From assembly GCA_905236635.1 (NCBI GenBank), contig CAJOCJ010000013.1, forward strand, positions 1-51,940: a DNA stretch of 51,940 bases, written 5' to 3'. Origin of the DNA: an uncultured Bacteroidales bacterium. Its GTDB lineage: Bacteria; Bacteroidota; Bacteroidia; Bacteroidales; F082. The notes below the pieces were generated by a model. That model saw nothing but the letters and a program-made list of their open reading frames with translations, was not told the origin of the DNA and did not search any database. A program made the position numbers and the translations under genes. Below are positions 46,443 through 51,940 of the stretch, one piece after another (position 1 is the stretch's first letter; each line of letters starts with the position of its first letter).

Positions 46443-46775
46443 TTATTGCTTTTTTGCTACTGCCACTGGTGACATCGAGATTGCTGACTTCTCGACCTCG
46501 ATTTTCACGTTGGCGTCGACGGAAATGAGAATTGTCGTTTCCTTCACTTCGACCACTTTGCCATGGATGCCGCCGACTGTCACAACGTCGTCGCCCTTCT
46601 GGAGAGCCTCACGGAATTTCTGTTCCTCTTTCTGTCTCTTGTTCTGTGGACGGATGAAAAACAGCCAGAACACCACAAAAATCAAGAGAATCATGAGGAG
46701 TCCCGACCAGCCTCCGCCTTGTTGTCCCTGTGCAGGGGCATGGAGTAAAAACATGTTTAATGTGTTCATATACAA
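46443..46775 (-). CDS. yajC: Preprotein translocase subunit YajC
   Basis: 110 residues. A single membrane segment ([25 protein letters not shown]) with the conserved FFIRPQ...Q, then [19 protein letters not shown] typical of YajC. It associates with SecDF in the inner membrane. Three in-frame ATGs lie at the start (residues 1, 3 and 8); the first is given. The DUF1573 gene is 11 bp upstream on the same strand. Confidence 0.94.
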   Translation of the reverse strand: MYMNTLNMFLLHAPAQGQQGGGWSGLLMILLIFVVFWLFFIRPQNKRQKEEQKFREALQKGDDVVTVGGIHGKVVEVKETTILISVDANVKIEVEKSAISMSPVAVAKKQ

Positions 46776-46786
46776 TAATTTAAGAT

Positions 46787-47236
46787 TTAAAAATTATCAA
46801 CTGTTTGGATTTGTGCCTTGAATCTAAGAACTGTCTCGGAAGGGTTGGTGTTGGCCTTCACGATGAGACGTCTGCTCTGAAATCCTTTGTGGCCCTTGCT
46901 GTCGTAAGTGATGCTGATGCCTCCCGTATCACCTGGTTTTATTGGTTCTTTCGGGAATTTGGTGTCGGTGCATCCGCAGGTCTTTTCCACAGCTGAGATG
47001 ATCAAAGGGGCATTGCCAGTGTTCTTGAATTTGAAGGTGAATGAAACCTGTTCGCCTTGTATCATCTTGCCGAAATCGTGTTCGGTCACGGCGAATTCGA
47101 TCTTAGGTTCTTTCATGTTTGCGCCCTCAGTCGCCGATGCTGGATTGTTAACCAAACCGGTATTGATCTTGCCCTCGTCCTCGCCGCAAGACACCAGCAA
47201 AACTGCTAATAATAGTGGTAAAAATATCTTTTTCAT
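46787..47236 (-). CDS. DUF1573 lipoprotein
   Basis: 149 residues with lipobox LVSC (Cys17). The DUF1573 Ig-like domain is seen as [44 protein letters not shown], then [19 protein letters not shown]. It should be lipidated and held at the membrane outside the cytoplasm. The function is not established. In Bacteroidota this domain is commonly found next to yajC, as here. It lies 4 bp downstream of the T9SS type B gene. Confidence 0.9.
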   Translation of the reverse strand: MKKIFLPLLLAVLLVSCGEDEGKINTGLVNNPASATEGANMKEPKIEFAVTEHDFGKMIQGEQVSFTFKFKNTGNAPLIISAVEKTCGCTDTKFPKEPIKPGDTGGISITYDSKGHKGFQSRRLIVKANTNPSETVLRFKAQIQTVDNF

Positions 47237-47240
47237 TTAT

Positions 47241-48398
47241 TTATCTCCCTGAATCAAAAATCATCACTGATCCTTTATAATTGTAATTCTGCGTCTGTCC
47301 TTTGCAGTCCAAGACATAGAAATATGTTCCATCCGGCAACTTCCCGCCATCCCAGTCGTTCTGGTAATTCGTTGACTGATAAACGATTCGGCCCCATCTG
47401 TTGAAGATTACGAGCTTATGGCTAAGGAAATATGCATTCAAGTCGTTAATCGGTTGTCCGTCTTCACCGTAACCAATCTGGAAATAGTCGTTATAGCCGT
47501 CGCCGTTAGGAGTGAAGATGTTCGGAATCTTAAGTCTGACGGGCTGAACATCGATGCTCTTGCGGAATGTTGTGTCGCACCCTTGTTCGTTTGTTACTGT
47601 CAGTGACGCATATTTTATACCGTCATCAGAGAATGAGACTTTCGGCTTTGAGTTTGTGAAAGTGTGGTCGTATCCGTCAAATTCCCAATAGAAATCGTCA
47701 ATCTCGGCAAGGGTGTCGGTTTGGTTAAACCACCACGTAACATAAGGATTATCAAGGTAAACGGTGTCGGAAGGGTCTGAGAATATCTCAATTCTCGGAT
47801 TAGGATATGCGCTGAGCTGTATCGTGTCGGTCTGTGAGCAGCCGTATTCGTTGGTGACTGTCATCGTGTAGTTGGTGTAAGCGCTCAAACCGATAGCAAT
47901 CTGTGGGTCATCCAGATATTGGATTGGCTGAATCGGCGCATTCCAATGATATGTGAAATTCGTATAAATACCTAATGAATCGTGTGCGGTCGCTTTGACC
48001 TTTCCTGTCTTGCCGTTGTCGTCGTTAATGTTCGAACATGTCATCGCAATCTGTTCAAAATCAATGGCAAACCGCGGTCTCATCATTATGGTGACGCTGT
48101 TGTCGCAGATAGGAGCGCCTGTCTCGGTGTTATATACGGAGACGTTGTAAACTGAGTTGTTTTCAGTGATAGTTACCAACACTGATGCACCTTCGCCTAT
48201 AGTGTCGTTGCCGTGAGTCCACGCATAGGAGTAGTTGATGTTCAACGGGACGCTCAATACCAATTCGTCGTTATAGCAGACTGGTTGAGGGTGGTCGCCT
48301 TCGATGGTAATCTCGCACTGCGCCTTTATCTCATTGACAGAGAATAAGATAGCGATTGCTAAGATTATGATTTTATATGTCGAAAACAGTTTTTTCAT
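47241..48398 (-). CDS. T9SS type B (gliding motility-associated C-terminal domain) surface protein
   Basis: 385 residues. A signal peptide ends around NEIKAQ. The middle holds Ig/PKD-like modules (for example FYWEFDGYDHTFTNSKPKVSFSDDGIKYASLTVTNEQGCDT, ~215-275). The C-terminal ~90 residues, IPNIFTPNGDGYNDYFQI ... LVIFNRWGRIVYQS ... WDGGKLPDGTYFYVL ... YKGSVMIF, are the type B sorting domain. It would be exported through the type IX system. No catalytic motif. It is the first gene of the DUF1573-yajC-ybbR-coaE run, with a -7 motif 19 bp upstream. Confidence 0.9.
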   Translation of the reverse strand: MKKLFSTYKIIILAIAILFSVNEIKAQCEITIEGDHPQPVCYNDELVLSVPLNINYSYAWTHGNDTIGEGASVLVTITENNSVYNVSVYNTETGAPICDNSVTIMMRPRFAIDFEQIAMTCSNINDDNGKTGKVKATAHDSLGIYTNFTYHWNAPIQPIQYLDDPQIAIGLSAYTNYTMTVTNEYGCSQTDTIQLSAYPNPRIEIFSDPSDTVYLDNPYVTWWFNQTDTLAEIDDFYWEFDGYDHTFTNSKPKVSFSDDGIKYASLTVTNEQGCDTTFRKSIDVQPVRLKIPNIFTPNGDGYNDYFQIGYGEDGQPINDLNAYFLSHKLVIFNRWGRIVYQSTNYQNDWDGGKLPDGTYFYVLDCKGQTQNYNYKGSVMIFDSGR

Positions 48399-48417
48399 TT
48401 CAAAAATGTTTAATTTG

Positions 48418-48425
48418 CAAAAATA
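48418..48425 (-). promoter_or_regulatory. -7 promoter motif for the T9SS type B/DUF1573/yajC/ybbR/coaE operon
   Basis: TATTTTTG on the minus strand, 19 bp before the ATG at 48398. No other promoter motif was seen down to coaE. Confidence 0.55.
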
Positions 48426-48476
48426 ATAAAATTCTTTTAATTAATGCTAAAATTTTGAAAATATTGTTTGTATTCC

Positions 48477-48624
48477 GTCATTTCGAGCGGAATGTAACGA
48501 AGTGAAATGTAGTCGAGAAATCCTCCACCAACGAAAGCTTTCGAGTGAAGAGGATTTATTCACCAAAGGTGAATGCTTTCGCAAAGCACAGGTCTCCATT
48601 TCGCTTCGCTTCAGTCGAAATGAC
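48477..48624. repeat. Palindromic repeat element with GTCATTTCGA/TCGAAATGAC ends
   Basis: This 148-bp element is bounded by perfect 10-bp inverted repeats (48477-48486 and 48615-48624) and contains imperfect secondary symmetry (GAATGTAACGAAGTGAAAT; TTCGCTTCGCTTC). Sequences of this style are widespread between genes in Bacteroidota. It lies in the 352-bp gap between two divergent units. Short open frames inside it are not credible genes. The rest of the gap (48625-48750) is AT-rich with no recognisable gene. Confidence 0.75.
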
Positions 48625-48733
48625 GATGAGCGTATGCGTCAAAATGTCACCACCTCTGCCAAAATTTCCGATTTATTGGTTTGGATTGGTTTTTGATGAT
48701 ATTTTGGAAAACAATATAAAGTTGAAAAAATTG

Positions 48734-48740
48734 AAAGGAG
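48734..48740 (+). promoter_or_regulatory. Unusually strong ribosome binding site for the ClpB-like gene
   Basis: AAAGGAG lies 10 nt before ATG 48751. Good Shine-Dalgarno matches are uncommon in front of other genes of this window, and this one supports the short N-terminus of the protein. Confidence 0.7.
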
Positions 48741-48750
48741 TTAAAAAACA

Positions 48751-50829
48751 ATGAGTAACGGAATGAACAATCAGCAAAACGGACAAGAGAAAGCATTAGA
48801 CAGATTTGCCCGAAACCTCAACGCACTTGCGGCTCAAGGCAAACTCGACCCGGTGATCGGCCGTGACGAGGAGATTCGTCGTGTGCTTCAGATTCTGTCG
48901 CGACGCACCAAAAACAACCCTATATTAATAGGTGAGCCAGGCGTGGGTAAAACGGCTATCGCTGAAGGACTTGCGCAGCGTATCGTGAGCGGCGACGTGC
49001 CTGAAAACTTGAAGTCGAAGAAGGTGTATTCCCTTGATATGGGCGCTCTCATCGCCGGCGCCATGTACAAAGGCGAGTTCGAGGAACGTCTGAAGTCGGT
49101 GATAAAAGAAGTCGTGGAGAGCGATGGCGAGGTGATACTGTTTATAGATGAGATTCACACTCTGGTGGGCGCCGGCGGCGGTCAGGGCGCTATGGATGCG
49201 GCAAACATCCTGAAGCCGGCTCTGGCGCGTGGCGAACTGCGTGCCATCGGTGCTACAACCTTGAACGAATATCAGAAATATTTCGAGCAGGATAAGGCTC
49301 TCGAACGTCGTTTCCAAATAGTGATGATAGACGAACCTGACGAACAGTCGGCAATATCGATTTTGCGTGGTCTGAAAGAGAAATACGAGACACATCACCA
49401 GGTGCGTATCCTCGATGAGGCTATCATCGCTGCTGTGGATTTGTCGATTCGTTACATCTCCGACCGTTTCCTGCCGGATAAGGCTATTGACTTGATCGAT
49501 GAGGCCGCTTCAAGGCTTAGATTGCAGATAAATTCGGTTCCTGAGGAGCTTGAAGATGTGCAACGTAAGATACGTCAGCTTGAGATTGAGCGCGAGGCCA
49601 TTAAACGTGAGAACGACAAGAAGAAGGTCGAGGAATTGACTAAGAGTATCAATGAGTTGAATAAGGAACGCGAGGGAATCCAGCAACGCTGGGAGACCGA
49701 GCGTGGCTTCGTGGAAAAGATTCAGCGCGAGAAGAAGAATATCGAGCAATACAAATATCAGGCGACGGTGGCCGAGCGCGAAGGTAACTACGGCAAAGTA
49801 GCTGAGTTGCGTTACGGTAAAATCGCAGAATCTGAAGCAGCGATTGCCAAAGCGAAAGAGCAACTCATTAAGGTTCAAGGTGATAACCCGTTGGTTGATG
49901 AGGAAGTCGACGCCAACGACGTTGCTGAAATCGTGTCACGTTGGACAGGCATCCCGGTGCATAAGATGCTTCAGAGTGAGCGCGAGAAGCTCTTAAACCT
50001 TGAGACCGAGCTGCATAAACGTGTCGTAGGACAAGACGACGCTATCGCAGCTGTCTCTGACGCTATCAGAAGGAGCAGGGCAGGCCTTCAGGACGCAAAA
50101 CGACCGATAGGCTCGTTTATATTCCTGGGCACCACAGGTGTCGGTAAGACCGAACTGGCAAAGGCGTTGGCGGAGTTTTTGTTCGACAATGAGAACAATA
50201 TGGTGCGTATCGACATGTCTGAGTATCAGGAGCGTCACACGGTGTCGCGACTCATCGGAGCGCCTCCAGGATATGTGGGCTACGAAGAGAGCGGTCAACT
50301 CACTGAGGCTGTGCGTCGTAAGCCATATTCGGTGGTGCTTCTCGACGAGATCGAAAAGGCTCATCCTGATGTGTTCAACATCTTGTTGCAGGTCTTGGAC
50401 GATGGCCGTCTGACCGATAACAAAGGCCGTCTGGTCGATTTCAAGAACACCATCATCATCATGACTTCTAACGTGCCTGAAGGCGAGTTGAGAAGCCACT
50501 TCCGCCCGGAGTTTCTGAACAGAATCGATGATATCATTGTGTTCAAGCAACTCACTGAGGAACAGATAGTTAACGTGGTGAAGATGCAATTCAACAAGGT
50601 CAAGGACATGTTGAGACAGAACCAGATTGACATCGACATGACCGACGCAGCCACCCGTTACATCGCGAAGATCAGCTACGACCCGCAATATGGAGCACGT
50701 CCTGTGAAACGTATGATGCAGCGTGAGTTGCTGAATGAGCTCTCGCGCATGATTATCGCCGACAAGGTGAACAAAGACAAGCCAATCACTGTCGATTACG
50801 ACGGCAAGTCGTTGGTTTTCAAGAATTAA
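48751..50829 (+). CDS. clpB: ClpB-type AAA+ disaggregase lacking the N-terminal domain
   Basis: 692 residues. D1: [13 protein letters not shown], Walker A GEPGVGKT (61-68), Walker [10 protein letters not shown], arginine-finger region ALERRFQ. A ClpB-length coiled-coil M-domain (~265-385) follows. D2: Walker A GTTGVGKT (460-467), Walker [11 protein letters not shown], pore motif [17 protein letters not shown]. Compared with E. coli ClpB (857 residues, Walker A at 206 and 605) both ATP sites shift by exactly 145, so the whole Clp_N domain is missing. A further ~20 residues are absent between TSN and FRPEF. ClpB extracts proteins from aggregates with DnaK/DnaJ; N-domain-less forms are active but handle some substrates less well. 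The M-domain argues for ClpB rather than ClpA/C. The start is fixed by a strong SD. Confidence 0.92.
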   Translation: MSNGMNNQQNGQEKALDRFARNLNALAAQGKLDPVIGRDEEIRRVLQILSRRTKNNPILIGEPGVGKTAIAEGLAQRIVSGDVPENLKSKKVYSLDMGALIAGAMYKGEFEERLKSVIKEVVESDGEVILFIDEIHTLVGAGGGQGAMDAANILKPALARGELRAIGATTLNEYQKYFEQDKALERRFQIVMIDEPDEQSAISILRGLKEKYETHHQVRILDEAIIAAVDLSIRYISDRFLPDKAIDLIDEAASRLRLQINSVPEELEDVQRKIRQLEIEREAIKRENDKKKVEELTKSINELNKEREGIQQRWETERGFVEKIQREKKNIEQYKYQATVAEREGNYGKVAELRYGKIAESEAAIAKAKEQLIKVQGDNPLVDEEVDANDVAEIVSRWTGIPVHKMLQSEREKLLNLETELHKRVVGQDDAIAAVSDAIRRSRAGLQDAKRPIGSFIFLGTTGVGKTELAKALAEFLFDNENNMVRIDMSEYQERHTVSRLIGAPPGYVGYEESGQLTEAVRRKPYSVVLLDEIEKAHPDVFNILLQVLDDGRLTDNKGRLVDFKNTIIIMTSNVPEGELRSHFRPEFLNRIDDIIVFKQLTEEQIVNVVKMQFNKVKDMLRQNQIDIDMTDAATRYIAKISYDPQYGARPVKRMMQRELLNELSRMIIADKVNKDKPITVDYDGKSLVFKN

Positions 50830-50834
50830 AGTCA

Positions 50835-50853
50835 TTTTGAGATAATCTCAAAA
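50835..50853 (+). terminator. First small hairpin after clpB
   Basis: Perfect TTTTGAGA/TCTCAAAA stem with a 3-nt loop, starting 6 bp after the stop. It lacks its own T-run and shares its last bases with the next hairpin, so it may be part of a composite terminator. Confidence 0.45.
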
Positions 50854-50887
50854 CATCCATGGTTTTTACAAACTGTGGATGTTTTTT
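50851..50887 (+). terminator. Intrinsic terminator of clpB
   Basis: Perfect 9-bp stem AAACATCCA/TGGATGTTT (50851-50859 and 50876-50884) with a 16-nt loop, running into six T (50882-50887). Confidence 0.82.
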
Positions 50888-50911
50888 ATTATTAATTTCT
50901 GCTCACATGTC

Positions 50912-51449
50912 CGAAAATTGTTTCAAAAAGACAGAACTGTTATAACTCGCCACATCAATAATGTTTTTAATGAAGGTGAGTTGAATAGAGAGGAGGTGTG
51001 TGCAAAATTTGCACATACCACTCGACATGGTGCCATTGAAGGGAAACAACAGATACAAGAAACAGTACTTAATAACCTTGATGTCATCATTTCTGTAGGT
51101 TATCGCGTCAAAAGCAAGCGCGGTACTGCTTTCCGCATTTGGGCTCGTAAGATCATCAAAGATTATTTATTGAAATGTTATGCTGTCAATCAGCGAATAT
51201 ATGGTAAACAAATTGCCGAATTACGTCAGCTTGTGCAGATGGTCGGTCGCACCATACAAAACCAACAATTGGATAGGAACGATGAAAGCAAGGCTTTGTT
51301 CGATATCGTGGTGAACTACACCTATGCGTTCTAAACGTCTTGCCGACAACACTCTTGTAGCTCTAACTCTAATGATTGCAGAAAGCAAACCAGAGGAAAA
51401 AGATGTAATGGTGAAAGTGGTTGTGAATATCATTTATCAGAGGAATTAA
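50912..51449 (+). pseudogene. Decayed RhuM/Fic-DOC family gene (both ends present in part, Fic core deleted)
   Basis: From ~50918 the frame reads LFQKDRTVITRHINNVFNEGELN ... NLDVIISVGYRVKSKRGTAFRIWA, the RhuM virulence-protein core, ending VVNYTYAF at a stop (51332). Immediately after, in another frame (51336-51449), comes RLADNTLVALTLMIAESKPEEKDVMVKVVVN, which I recall as the C-terminus of the RhuM/Fic/DOC fusion family. The intact gene would be ~330 residues or more. Missing are the first ~40 residues (a WLTQ.Q.A.LF entry helix) and the ~100-residue Fic domain with its HxFxxGN motif. An internal deletion plus frame loss explains this. There is no start signal; the upstream side lies in the clpB terminator. 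Such genes are usually mobile or accessory, so this is probably a relic of horizontal acquisition. The family identity rests on memory. Confidence 0.72.
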
Positions 51450-51491
51450 TATTCTGTTGATAAGATAAATTATAAGTAGGGAATAATTTAT

Positions 51492-51499
51492 TATCTTTG
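51492..51499 (+). promoter_or_regulatory. -7 promoter motif for the exonuclease gene
   Basis: TATCTTTG ends 15 bp before ATG 51515. Confidence 0.6.
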
Positions 51500-51514
51500 C
51501 GCAAAAATTGTACA

Positions 51515-51940
51515 ATGTTAGACTTCGCCGCCATCGATTTCGAAACCGCCAACTGCGAGCCGACCAGCGTTTGCAGCGTGGGAATCGTCGTGGTTCGTGA
51601 CGGGGTGTTCACTGACAGCTTTTATTCACTGATTCAGCCGGAGCCTAATTACTATAATTATTGGAACACCCGAGTGCATGGTTTGACTCAGCGTGATACC
51701 GAGGATGCGCTGGTGTTTCCATACGTCTGGGAACAGATTGAGCCGCTCATTGAAGGTTTGCCGCTCGTGGCTCACAACAGTCCGTTTGACGAGGGCTGCC
51801 TGAAGGCTGTTTTCCGTTGTTATCAGATGGATTACCCTGATTATCAGTTCTTTTGCACTTGCCGAGCTTCGCGAAAACATTTCGGGAAACTGCTTCCAAA
51901 CCATCAGCTTCACACTGTCGCGGAGGCCTGCGGTTATCAT
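51515..51940 (+). CDS. DnaQ-like 3'-5' exonuclease, N-terminal part (3' end outside window)
   Basis: 142 codons, open to the window edge. The start MLDFAAIDFETAN carries ExoI (Asp8, Glu10 in DFET). VCSVGIVVVRDG, then the IQPEPNYYNYWNTRVHGLTQRD stretch and ExoII HNSPFDEGCL (the Asp of motif II) follow. ExoIII (H/YxAxxD) would lie just beyond the end: NHQLHTVAEACGYH is the lead-in. It should be a cytoplasmic proofreading-type or stand-alone 3'-5' exonuclease of the Pol III epsilon family. Whether a BRCT or other domain follows cannot be seen. It has its own promoter motif. Confidence 0.9.
   Translation, partial: MLDFAAIDFETANCEPTSVCSVGIVVVRDGVFTDSFYSLIQPEPNYYNYWNTRVHGLTQRDTEDALVFPYVWEQIEPLIEGLPLVAHNSPFDEGCLKAVFRCYQMDYPDYQFFCTCRASRKHFGKLLPNHQLHTVAEACGYH

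Noticed and set aside
48502..48754. Two small plus-strand frames in the gap before clpB
   Set aside because: They consist largely of the inverted-repeat element and have no homology or start signals; a Clp_N domain was looked for here and not found.
1..51940. CRISPR arrays, tRNA/rRNA genes, integrases or insertion sequences
   Set aside because: No regularly spaced repeats, cloverleaf-like sequences in gaps, or transposase/recombinase motifs were recognised; nearly all gaps are under 120 bp.

Overview
The window looks like a contiguous piece of chromosome from an uncultured-type Bacteroidales (Bacteroidota). The evidence is threefold. Many intergenic gaps carry the Bacteroidota -7 promoter motif TAnnTTTG. 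Exported proteins have Bacteroidota-type lipoboxes or Por secretion system (T9SS) type A and type B C-terminal sorting domains. The gene neighbourhoods are also typical of the phylum: tsaD/tamB head to head, DUF1573-yajC-ybbR-coaE, GH109, GH29 and an NahK-like kinase. Genes are packed tightly on both strands, with several convergent pairs touching or overlapping. No rRNA, tRNA, CRISPR array, integrase or transposase was seen.

Layout. 1-8255 (+): the 3' end of the D-lysine 5,6-aminomutase alpha subunit (kamD), an S9 prolyl oligopeptidase lipoprotein, and an RND efflux unit (adaptor, then one long frame holding the permease followed by a TolC-like protein). 8262-10675 (-): dGTPase and tsaD. 10688-18335 (+): tamB overlapping an AddA/RecB-like helicase-nuclease. 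18336-23801: a nitroreductase lipoprotein (-), a sodium:solute symporter (+), gapA (-), a membrane acyltransferase (+) and a T9SS-targeted esterase (-). 23883-32559 (+): a 1508-residue DUF4011-type SF1 helicase with a Vsr/MTES_1575-like nuclease region, then a 1380-residue dikinase-like protein (PPDK-type ATP-grasp and phospho-histidine domains behind a large unassigned N-terminal half). They are followed by a strong bidirectional terminator.

32594-44922 is mostly a glycan-salvage region. It holds a reverse rubrerythrin and a GH109 lipoprotein (-), an NahK-like sugar 1-kinase (+), an apparent five-gene minus-strand operon (Sel1-repeat protein, T9SS surface protein, galK, sugar nucleotidyltransferase, sugar MFS permease) and a divergent GH29 alpha-L-fucosidase lipoprotein. 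Together they could release terminal Fuc and GalNAc from host-type glycans, import the sugars, phosphorylate Gal and HexNAc, and activate a sugar phosphate to an NDP-sugar. 44900-48398 (-) is a housekeeping/envelope cluster (coaE, ybbR-like, yajC, DUF1573 lipoprotein) headed by a T9SS type B protein. 48399-51940 holds an inverted-repeat element, a ClpB-type disaggregase lacking its N-domain, the remains of a RhuM/Fic gene, and the start of a DnaQ-like exonuclease cut by the window edge.

The observations most worth checking are: a fragment resembling the genome's own palindromic repeat that reads in frame inside the NahK-like kinase; the RND permease-TolC single frame; the N-domain-less ClpB with a second compact deletion in D2; the large dikinase-like protein with no assigned acceptor; the DUF4011 helicase-nuclease as a possible defence gene; and the galactokinase operon whose first steps are a Sel1 protein and a T9SS surface protein. 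All functional calls come from reading translated sequence and recalled family motifs; no database search was run.
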